Of a stretch of DNA of 64,000 bases, positions 23,716 to 32,731 are shown one piece after another. The notes under the pieces are model-generated. The model was not told the DNA's origin and did no database searches. It saw only the letters and a list, made by a program, of their open reading frames with translations. Position numbers and translations under genes: made by a program. The DNA is taken from positions 6,944,001 through 7,008,000 of the forward strand of contig JAGPXD010000001.1 in assembly GCA_020746995.1 (NCBI GenBank), read 5' to 3'. This stretch comes from Plectosphaerella cucumerina. Its lineage: Eukaryota > Ascomycota > Sordariomycetes > Glomerellales > Plectosphaerellaceae. Position 1 is the stretch's first letter. The number at the start of each line of letters is the position of its first letter.

Positions 23716-24413
23716 ATCAATACGGCACCTACACCGTATGCCGGCGCCCAAGATTGTGTAACTTTAGTGCGTTCTCTTTCGTGTCAAAGGTCTCTTCGTG
23801 TACCTACTGGGCATGTACCTAGTCATCCTCTTCTTGTCACTCCTTTGCTGGCTATAATTCATTACCAAGTACAAATTCATTCCGGAAAGCTTGCCTTCCT
23901 CGCATTGGATGTGATTTCGAAGGAATGTTGTATTCAAATGAATGCATGTCAATCTGCGGGTTTTGATTTTCTCTCTAATCATCTTGTTTCAGGCTTCAAC
24001 TTAAAGCCGTTGTGCGTCAGGTGGCTGCCCTCTATCAAGCCCCTGTTCGACGCGTCTGCCCTGCTCGTTGCGTGTTCATAAGCCCCTTGTCACGCCTGAT
24101 GACAGCTGCCCGCGCAACTCGCCGCCGGTTCGGCGAATTGCCCAAATCACCGACGACTTCACTAAAAAGCAACATGTCTTAGGACGGGCTGCCACGTACA
24201 CCACCACCCAACGTCATGTTGGTGCAGACAACACCCCAGCACAACTCATTGCAGACTGCCTCCATCATGCCTCCATCATTTCTGTTCGGCGTTCGCACAC
24301 CGCTGGCTCGAGTAGCGCTGCCGAGCAGAAAGACAGCAACCGGACAACGGAGCTCAATCTGCCAGTCGGGTGTGGCCTCCATCGGCGGCTGCGATTCGGC
24401 ATCATTGGTGAGA
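23716..24413. other. Intergenic region, 698 bp
   Basis: Downstream of the hydrolase. No supported gene. Confidence 0.5.
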
Positions 24414-24680
24414 ATGAAGTTCCTAACCATTTCTCCAGTGAAATCCTCGACATGGACCACGCAGAACCCCCTTCGATTGATGCCCTTGGGAGGTTCCATC
24501 ACTCACGGCGTCGGTTCATCCCATCAATATGGCTACAGGAAGATCATGCTCGATCTACTGCGAGACGACGGCTTCCATATTCTCATGGTCGGCTCGCGCA
24601 AAGCCGGCACCAAGTCGAATAACAACCACGAGGGCTGGCGCGGCTTTCGGATCGATCAGATCGAGCGTAGGGCGGTGCCA
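24414..24680 (+). pseudogene. GDSL/SGNH hydrolase remnant (N-terminal part only)
   Basis: From ATG 24414 the frame reads through LRLMPLGGSITHGVGSS, which is block I of SGNH hydrolases with the catalytic Ser. It continues with YGYRKIMLDLL and NHEGWRGFRIDQIERRA, the expected next segment. After about residue 88 the similarity stops. The later blocks with the Gly-Asn-Asp and Asp-x-x-His residues could not be found in any frame before the nitrilase. A donor-like GTAGGG lies at the break, but no matching exon follows. I read this as a truncated, dead copy. A spliced gene with a very diverged 3' half is less likely. Confidence 0.5.
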
Positions 24681-25177
24681 TCACGACAGAGTTGCGTCCA
24701 ATGCTCACTGCCATCACCCCACGGATGCCTGGCGGGTGAGCTGGTGATCGCGCCGCTTTACGATCACTCGCTAGTCACCCGGTCGCGCGACGCCTGGGTA
24801 AGCGGGTGATCCCACCGCTTCGCCCCGGAGTGGGAGTTGAGCCATCTGCAGCATGAGTAAGCCGGCTCGACCCTCGCGTCGTAACGGAGACGGCGGGAAT
24901 GCGGCGGAAAAGGCGGCCCGCCTTCATTCTGTGCGCCACCCAAGCTACGTTGAAGATCGACAGTGGTTCAGCCCCGCCACCCTGGTTCAAACCCGTCATC
25001 CTTGGACGGCCACGGAAGCTTACTGGTCGAGGACTCTTCCGGTCTTGACTTTTATGGCCGCTCCCACATCTATGGTCCCGCAGGCACCGAACCCTGATAT
25101 ACATCAATACCTGAATACGCCGCGGAAGGAGCTTGACCACAGTCGTGCACCATTTATGCCGGAGAAATCGATTCGAC
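24681..25177. other. Intergenic region, about 500 bp
   Basis: Between the SGNH remnant and the nitrilase. A short open stretch ending LDFYGRSHIYGPAG (plus strand, near 25040-25100) looks protein-like but matches nothing I recognise; it may be part of a decayed gene. Confidence 0.35.
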
Positions 25178-26332
25178 ATGACCCCCAAGACCAGCATTCG
25201 CGTGGCGGCATGCCACGCCGCGCCCGTCTTCCTCTCGGCTCGCAAAACGACAGACAAGGTTATTGCCTTCATTCAGCAAGCCGCATCGAACAAGGCCGAC
25301 CTCGTCGTCTTCCCCGAAACGTTCATCCCCGCATTCCCTGTTTGGAGTGCAATCCGCGCCCCAACCGACAATCATGACTTCTTCAAGCGCATGGCCCTCG
25401 AGTCTGTCTACGCTGATGGCGCCGAGATCACCCGAATCCGACACGAGGCGGCGAGACTCGGCGTTATGGTCAGCGTCGGCTTTTCAGAAAAGGTCCGCAC
25501 CAGTGCTGCAACGCTATACAACTCCAACATGATCATCAATGAAGACGGCCAGGTCGCTGTCCACCATCGCAAGCTCATGCCAACGTTCTTTGAACGGCTC
25601 ACTTGGGCCGCCGGCGATGGGTACGGCCTCCGCGTCGCAGATACCCGCTTCGGCAAAATCGGAAACCTTATTTGCGGCGAGAACACGAACCCGCTCGCAA
25701 GGTATACTCTCATGGCGCAGGGTGAGCAGCTGCACATTTCCACATGGCCTGCCATCTGGCCGACGAGGGCCACGACTCCTGGCCATGCGGACTCCTCGGT
25801 TGACACCCTGGGTGACGTCCAGCAACAGTCTAGCGTGGCGAAGGGTGCCAATTACGACAACGTCGCAGCAAACCGCACCCGCGCCGCTGCGCACTGCTTC
25901 GAGGCCAAGTGCTTCGGCGTTCTCTGCACAGCAAAGCTCGGGAAAGACGCTGTGGACGCCATGTCCAGCGGGCTTTGTGTGAGCGAAGAGACTGTGGCAG
26001 CCTTACGAGCAACCCTAGAGGCTGCGCAGCAAGGCGCGACGATGTTCTTGGATCCTGCGGGAACAGCTTTGCAAGGATTTGTGATGTCTGACGGTGTACC
26101 AAAGCCGACAGACTTCTTGCAGGAATCGGAGGACATCCTCTACGCGGACCTTGACTTAAACGACTGCATCGAGGGGAAGCAGTACCACGATGTGGTGGGG
26201 GGGTACCAGAGACTGGATGTTTTTGACCTGCAGGTCAATAGAACGCGACAACATCCCGTTCGCTTCGTGGAAAACGAAGCCCCAGTTGAATCTATTGTAT
26301 CGCGAGAAACTCATGGCCTGGAGGGCTTCTGA
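25178..26332 (+). CDS. Nitrilase (carbon-nitrogen hydrolase superfamily)
   Basis: Hydrolyses a nitrile to the carboxylic acid and ammonia. Intronless, 384 residues. The triad is complete: Glu47 in VVFPETFIP, Lys132 in HHRKLMPTFFER and Cys166 in GNLICGENTNPLARY. The residue after the Cys is Gly, where many nitrilases and cyanide hydratases have Trp (CWE). Cyanide hydratase is therefore less likely and an organic nitrile more likely. I chose ATG 25178, as the upstream in-frame start at 25133 adds residues unlike the family. Neighbours are an SGNH remnant and an MFS transporter. Confidence 0.92.
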   Translation: MTPKTSIRVAACHAAPVFLSARKTTDKVIAFIQQAASNKADLVVFPETFIPAFPVWSAIRAPTDNHDFFKRMALESVYADGAEITRIRHEAARLGVMVSVGFSEKVRTSAATLYNSNMIINEDGQVAVHHRKLMPTFFERLTWAAGDGYGLRVADTRFGKIGNLICGENTNPLARYTLMAQGEQLHISTWPAIWPTRATTPGHADSSVDTLGDVQQQSSVAKGANYDNVAANRTRAAAHCFEAKCFGVLCTAKLGKDAVDAMSSGLCVSEETVAALRATLEAAQQGATMFLDPAGTALQGFVMSDGVPKPTDFLQESEDILYADLDLNDCIEGKQYHDVVGGYQRLDVFDLQVNRTRQHPVRFVENEAPVESIVSRETHGLEGF

Positions 26333-26533
26333 GAGAATATTCTGAGAATTCGATTTACGAGGAGTAGTCTTCGATAGCTATGTATTCAAGGCTCGCGTGG
26401 CATTATGCTATATCCCTTTCGCTTGAAAGAATCTTCGCATATTAGATCACGTGGATTACCTCCAAACATGTATTGAAATGGCAGTTCGGGAACAGAACCT
26501 AGGCTTAGAGTAGTCAATTGATCCAAATCGACC

Positions 26534-27703
26534 TTAGATGATCGCGCGATGTACAGAGTAGGATGCTGCCAGCATAAAAGTACCCAGCAGGAGCAACAGC
26601 GATTCATCGCCCTTGTCTACTGATGCCAGAATCCCGCTCACTACGGACCCAAAGACGCCCGCAAATCCCCACCAAAAAAGCACTCTGGAATAGGTGGCAA
26701 TAAATTCCTGGTCGTCCCTGCATCTGCTCTTGATGAGCGCTGGCATGATGCTGAAGCCCGCTCCATGACCGAAGAAAATAACAGCGACTGTGACGATGCG
26801 CAGGGCTGCGGACTGCAACTGAGAAGAGACGATGAGAGCGGCCCCGCGCAGGAGAAAGAGGGAGGAGAAGGTCAGGTTCGGACCAAGCCTAGAGTGCAGG
26901 TACGGCGCGAAAATGCCCCCGGCTGCCAGAGCAAGCAGACTTGCTGCCAGGGCATGATGCGGAGCCATAGCAATGCCCGCCGACAGCCGCGTCGTAAGCG
27001 GGATCAGATTCGAAAAGACCGTCATACCGCAGAGGGCGTTGGTAAACAGCAGAGCTGACCACGTCTTTTCCACAGACAAGGCCTTCCCAGCCTTCCCTGG
27101 TGAATCGTTGCCTGTAGCGCCGTTTGCCGTCTTCCCGGGCAGCACCAGGATGGTCGAGACACCCACAAAGGTAATTATTGCGCCGGTATAAGACAACAGC
27201 GCACTTGCTCGAGTGACATCGAGAGTTTCAAGGCTGTAGCTCTTCGCCAGAAGAATGCTGGCAGCTGTGCCCAGCGAGAACCCTATGGGACCAATGACGC
27301 TCTTGGCAAGCGGCTGATGCGCGAGGCTCCGACTGACAGCAACGACGACAGCCAGATACGTGACACCGACTCCGATGCCGCCAACAGCAAAGATGGCGAG
27401 GAGCAGCCCAAGGCTAGCCGTGCTGAGCCCATGGCTTAGGCTAAAGACGGCCAGGCCCCAGGCGATGGTGCCCACGGACATGGACCTCGAGGCTCCTGCG
27501 ACCCGTATGATGTGTGGGCAAGCCAGGACTCCGAAGCTTAGACCGCAGCATGCGAATGCAAAAGGGGCATGTGCATAGGTAGGCGAGATGCGAAGCAGTC
27601 TCGGCATTTCGCTGGCAATGACGGACGTGGCATAGAGCGAGCCTACACCGGACATGTTCAAGAAACATGCTACGGGCAGGAGTACCGAACTCTCTGTATG
27701 CAT
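26534..27703 (-). CDS. MFS transporter (monocarboxylate/oxalate-formate-like)
   Basis: An integral membrane transporter. One exon of 389 residues with about 12 hydrophobic spans and short loops. The first span begins at once after MHTESS. Gly-rich spans such as FAVGGIGVGVTYLAVV and the pattern of paired six-helix halves fit the oxalate/formate or monocarboxylate porter group. The longer open frame to 27754 begins at TTG, so I use ATG 27703. The central loop (TANGATGNDSPGKAGK) separates the halves. It is tail-to-tail with the nitrilase (201 bp) and could export or import the acid product; this is inference. Confidence 0.8.
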   Translation of the reverse strand: MHTESSVLLPVACFLNMSGVGSLYATSVIASEMPRLLRISPTYAHAPFAFACCGLSFGVLACPHIIRVAGASRSMSVGTIAWGLAVFSLSHGLSTASLGLLLAIFAVGGIGVGVTYLAVVVAVSRSLAHQPLAKSVIGPIGFSLGTAASILLAKSYSLETLDVTRASALLSYTGAIITFVGVSTILVLPGKTANGATGNDSPGKAGKALSVEKTWSALLFTNALCGMTVFSNLIPLTTRLSAGIAMAPHHALAASLLALAAGGIFAPYLHSRLGPNLTFSSLFLLRGAALIVSSQLQSAALRIVTVAVIFFGHGAGFSIMPALIKSRCRDDQEFIATYSRVLFWWGFAGVFGSVVSGILASVDKGDESLLLLLGTFMLAASYSVHRAII

Positions 27704-28022
27704 GATGAAGGCGCTTGGAGAAAGGGAGGCTCGAACGCTTATGCCTTGGCACAACTCGGAAATCTTCGTTCAAGTCGGTGTATTGCGATGGATACTGGAT
27801 CGGGGAGTGCGGGTTATGGGTGAGTGTTCAAGGCGTGTTTGTAGGGGGGGCTACTGAAGGTGACAAAGTGATATATACTATAAACCTGATGGTTGGAGCT
27901 GATGAAATCTGGGTTGCAGGTGGGAACATGTAGCGCGTGTGCCGGTGGGAAGCGCAACGTCGCGGGATCCTGGCGGGTAGATTGGCGTACTCGGAGTGAT
28001 CAGCGGCATCCGGCGGGATTAG

Positions 28023-28029
28023 CGGCATT

Positions 28030-28064
<35 letters not shown>

Positions 28065-28093
28065 CGGCGGCGGGCGGCATCGGCGGGCTGACG
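28023..28093. repeat. Minisatellite, 9-bp unit GGCGGCATG
   Basis: Four to five near-perfect tandem copies with diverged edge copies (GGCGGCATC, GGCGGCATT). It lies inside the shared promoter of the two transporters. Confidence 0.8.
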
Positions 28094-28432
28094 CATCCGC
28101 GGTATCCATCGGCTCAGAAATCGGGAGCTACTACTGGCGGGAACGGCGGCAGGTTCACATGACCTGTCCCTGGCCCTGTTATCTGTATGCTTGGAGCTTG
28201 GAGGTCTCGACTTGCGACGAGCCATGGGTACTGATTGGCTTGAACTCCAGGACGAGGACACTCGTCTAGGAGCTAGCTACCCCAGATCCGGTCCTCCGAA
28301 CTCCAAATCTGGGGGGCTACAATCTGCACAGAACTAGTCTATGAATGTGAGTCTAGACGCCAGTATTCTTATCGTCGGGGCATGCCGGGCGTGTATTGGA
28401 CCATGGCCGATGGATGGACATAGAACAGCAGT

Positions 28433-28440
28433 TATAAGTA
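28433..28440 (+). promoter_or_regulatory. TATA-like element of the sugar transporter
   Basis: TATAAGTA about 100 bp before ATG 28537. This supports 28537 as the start over the in-frame ATG 28447, which would leave no room for a promoter. Confidence 0.4.
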
Positions 28441-28536
28441 CGTGGCATGCGTCCTCAAGACCGTGTCGTTTTTGAGGCAAGGCCTTGGACTCATCAGATT
28501 CCTCATCATCCATCGGTCATTCCACACGTCAACAAC

Positions 28537-30206
28537 ATGTCATCCCCTCATCTCCCCGTTCGCGGGTTTCTCGGCCTGCCGCGTCTCAGCCTCACGACTG
28601 CCCTTGTCATCTCTGTTTGCGTTGTCGACTCCGTCACCATTGCCTATGACGGCTCCCTCATGGGTTCACTGAATGTTATGCAAAGCTACAAAGACTACTT
28701 CCACTTGACAACCGCTACCACCGCGGTCAACACCTGCGCCACGTTCCTTGGAGCTATTCTCGTCGGCCCTGTGACCGGCATCCTGATCGACTCGAAGGGT
28801 CGCAAGCTGGGTCTCTATCTTTCGGCTGCTGTGAACATCCTGGGAGCCATCATTGCTGGTGCGGCGATCAACCCGGCAATGTTCATTGCGGGCCGCCTTA
28901 TCATTGGTATCGGCGTCGGACTTGGCCAAACAGCTGCTGGCGTTTACGTTGCGGAGACTACGGCACCAAGCGTGCGCTCCTTTGCCCTCGGACTGTACTT
29001 CTCGTGCTGGGCTGTCGGGGCACTTCTCGCAGCTGGCATATCTTACGGCGTGAGTTTATCGATCTCTTGAGTCCACTGCCCATGGCCACGTTGCTAATTG
29101 ACGGCGTCCAGACCCAATCGCTTCAGCCATCAGACTACTCGTGGAGAATCCCGTCATATTTCCAGGGTGCTATGCCCTTGCTCATTCTTCCTCTCCTCTA
29201 CATCGTACCCGAGTCGCCGCGATGGTTGGTGTTCAAGGACCGTCATGAGGAGGCGTTGCGTGTTCTCGCCAAGGTGAACAACGCCACCATCGACGACGAA
29301 TTCGTGCAGCAGCAATTCAGAGAGATCGTCGACACTCTTGAGTACGAAAAAGGCACCGAGGGGCGTGCCTTGTCGCTGAGCAGGATGTTTACTGTTAAAG
29401 CCAACCGGAAAAGGCTGCTGCTCGCCCTCTCTATCGCGCCTCTCGCAATGCTCACAGGATCCAACATCATCACGTAAGGGAGATCTGTTTCCTTTGAACA
29501 AGGGGTTTAAGTTCTGACAGTGCGTGCTCGTGGATCTAGATACTACTTCGGCAGCATGCTTAAATTGGCTGGTATTGAAGACCCGACCACTCAGCTCCAG
29601 ATCAATGTCATCCTGTCCTCATGGCAGCTCGTCGTGGCAGTCACCGGCTCTAGCTTGGCAGAAAAGCTCGGTCGCAGAGTTATGGCCCTGACAAGTCTCG
29701 CCCTCTGTACCTTCTTCTTCTATCTCCTCGGAGGCTTGACCAGTCTCTACGGCGATTCAGGATACCGCCCAGGCGTGTACGGCACTATTGCGTGCATCTT
29801 TCTCTTCCTCGGGTCGTACTCGTTTGGCATTACGCCCCTGACGGCCATGTACGCGCCAGAAGTGCTCTCGTATAACATGCGCGCCAATGGTCTCGCCATG
29901 CTGGGCATGTTGATCAAGTCGTGCGGTGTCTTGGTCACCATGGCTTTTCCCTTCATGATGGAGAGCATCGGGTGGAAGACCTACATTGTCAACGCATCGT
30001 GGAACATCCTTATCTGGCTGTACGTCTACTTCCAGTGGGTGGAGACCAAGGGCCTATGCTTGGAGGACATTGACAAGCTGTTTGACGGCGAAGCTCACTT
30101 TCGAGGCGCCGGTGAGGGAGAGCTCGAGAAGGGATCGTCCGTGATCCAAGTTGTGGATAAGCAACAGACTGAGGCCGTGGGGACTCGAACTGGTGGACAC
30201 CCTTGA
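28537..30206 (+). CDS. MFS sugar transporter (SP family)
   Basis: A plasma-membrane proton-sugar symporter type. Three exons (28537-29049, 29112-29473, 29540-30206) give 513 residues with 12 spans. Diagnostic sugar-porter motifs: DSKGRKLGLYLS after span 2, GRLIIGIGVGLGQT, the PESPRWLVFKDR motif after span 6, EKLGRRVMAL after span 8 and FQWVETKGLCLEDI at the C-terminus. It lies directly upstream of a zinc-cluster regulator and a beta-glucosidase, so uptake of glucose or disaccharide released from a glucoside is a reasonable inference. Confidence 0.93.
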
Positions 30207-30470
30207 ATATAGTGCTGGCAGAAATACGAACAGCTCGGACGTACGGCACTCGCTCAATGGCTGGCTCCTCCCTGGCATCTCCATGACATCTCCGGGGTAG
30301 GAATCTAAGCCAAATGTAGTTTAGCTCAATCACAACCCTTGGACACATCGAAACTGTCCAAAAAGCCAGCCTGCCCGCCTTGCCCGCCCACCCGCCACCA
30401 TTCCCACCTACCATTTCCGCCCGCGTTGCCCCGCCCCCTCCACGTTCCTCCTTCCCAGCCGGCCGACGAA

Positions 30471-32731
30471 ATGTCTTCCCGGCAAGAGACTAGAAGCAGA
30501 AGACGGGCGGCGAAAGCCTGCTCCTATTGCCGTAAGAGGTCAGTGTGTTCTGCATGTCCGCTTGGCGAACCCCGCGAGGACTCTCTGAAGCAGCGATTGA
30601 CTGAGCCGTCGCGCACATAGGAAGCGGAAATGTGACGGCCGGACGCCGGTGTGTTCGTTGTGTGAAGAGTACAACGACTCTCAATGCGTCTACGAGCCCA
30701 CACAGCTTCGCCGGTAAGGGGAATGATCCCGTGCTAGGTGACTCGAGAGTCAGCCGAGGATACCTGACATGAAGTCCCACTACCTTCCCTGTCTCCATAC
30801 ATACTGACGTGCCTGGATTGGCAGATCTGCCGCCACGCGTGCAGAGAACCGCGATGAGGCAGCGAGCGGTCCACAGACAACAGACGCCACACGCGATAGC
30901 ACTCTCTTACGCGCGTCTTTTGGAGACGCAGATGCTGCCACACCCGAGTTATCACGTCTTGATCGCGAGCAGAACCGCATCGAAGAGTCACGCAGACATG
31001 CTACATGTCCCGTCCTGGGCTCGCCGGCCTCCCAAGACCGAGGCTTTGAAGGTTCCTTTCCTACTTCGTCACCATGTTCAGCAGAAACCGTTAGCACCGC
31101 CGGCACAGTCGATAGCCATACGGATGCCGCAATGGCCATCCCGCTTGCCCATCAGACCACCACTGGCGATCTCCTGCACTCTGAAGCGGGAAGACAGCTG
31201 CTCGGGGAATATCCTGCTGACCTTTTTCTGCGTATCGAGGCGCGGAGGTTTACGCCCATCGACATCTCGTTGGACCTTGACAGAGACGCCAAAGATCCTG
31301 AAAACCCGCTGTCAGAGTGCGATGATGTCTACATCAAACACCTCCTCGACGTGTTTTTCGACCAGGCACACCCTCAGATACCCATATTTTCCCGAGACCA
31401 AGTCATGCGTATGCTGCCAGAAGCAGTCGCAAGCCCGGCCATGAGCCTGGAGTCTGCTCTGATCTCTCTTCTCGCAAGCATAGCGTCGACGCTGCTGGAG
31501 GAGCCGGACACAACGTCGGGAGAATGGACACCCGGTCACCGTTTTTTTAAGCCAGCCTTACGGTCGATAGTGGCAAAGTGGCATACTGATTTTTCCGGGG
31601 ATCTGATCCTTGCGCAGTCGCTGTTCATGGCAGCCGTCTACTACAGCCACCTAGCTAGGCCACTGCAGGCGTGGCGAATGGTCCACCTTGCGTCAACCTG
31701 TGTGCAACATCACACTGTCAGGTGTGTACAAGTATCCTCACACACGTTCCAATGTCTTGAGCAAGACGCTGACAAAGGCCGCCATGAGCAGCTCTCGGCA
31801 GCTTGTCAAACTCGAACAGATGATTCTGCGATTGTGTTGGGCCATCTTCAATCTCGAGTGGTGAGTCGAGCGCCCCCATGTCTTCCGTTTAGCTTGACTT
31901 CCTCCACGGCGGTACTGAACATGTGCATCAACAGCGACATCATCGCGGAATATCACCTTCCCAGGAGTGGCATCGAGCAGCTGGTGGAGAAGCTGCCGTT
32001 CCCCTCGTGCGGTGAGCTTCCCGACGTGGACATGCTGAGATGGCTGGCGAACTTGGCGAGCCGGCAGCTGCTAAACCGCATCCATCACTTTCTTTATGGA
32101 AGAAGCCAGGCCTCGCATCAGGTTTCCCAGATCAGCAGCGCCTTCGTGGGTAACGACCCGTATACAGAAGAGCTCAGTCGTCAACTCCAAGCCTGGTCGA
32201 ACCTCATTCCTGAACACGCACAGCCAGACCTTGACCAGCCTGTCCTTTCGGCAACGGAGTCCATTATTGTTCTCCGTAATCACGCCGCCGGCGACATCAT
32301 TTTCCGGCACGACCTCCTCCATGTGCTGGAAAACCCGAGCTCGAGGCCCGAAGCTCGCGTCGTGGAGAAGGCCAGGCGATGTTTGTACTACTGCCGCGCT
32401 TATCTGGCTGCCGTGGGATCACGGACGCAAAGTTCGCATGCTTCACTGGAAATCACGTTGCACAGGTGAGTCTCTAGAAGGGTGCATTTTGGTTACATAT
32501 TGGAGAACCAGACGTACTGATTCCCCGAGAAGCGCATTGGCTGCCATACTCCTCCTTACCAGAGCCGCGCTTTCTCCATGGCTGGCAGACGCAGCTGAGG
32601 TTGTGGAAATGAACCTGCTGCACGATGAGACCATTGCCCACTTTCAGAAGTGGGCGTTCCCCGGCTCAAGCATCGAGGCAATGCTCAGCGTGGCGCAGTC
32701 CATAAAAGCCAAGTTTGATCTACTGAGGTAA
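30471..32731 (+). CDS. Zn2Cys6 transcription factor (XlnR/CAT8-like middle region)
   Basis: A nuclear regulator. Exons 30471-30538, 30621-30713, 30825-31721, 31762-31860, 31935-32465 and 32533-32731 give 628 residues. The zinc cluster is ACSYCRKR then KRKCDGRTPVCSLC..QC across intron 1. The middle region has DVFFDQAHPQIPIFSRD, AWRMVHLASTCVQHH and LECDIIAEYHLPRSGIE. The last is also rebuilt by a splice and is typical of sugar-related zinc-cluster factors. Between 31721 and 31762 the frame changes. I read a 40-bp GT-AG intron, very short for fungi; a one-base frameshift near 31723 is the alternative. Its stop overlaps the beta-glucosidase stop, and co-location suggests it controls the porter and glucosidase. 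Confidence 0.78.

Larger units (their letters stand above)
27704..28536. other. Divergent promoter region of two MFS transporters
   Basis: 833 bp between head-to-head transporters. It contains a 9-bp tandem array (about 28023-28093), AT-rich TATA-like runs near 27870-27882 for the minus gene, and a TATA element at 28433-28440 for the plus gene. Confidence 0.6.
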
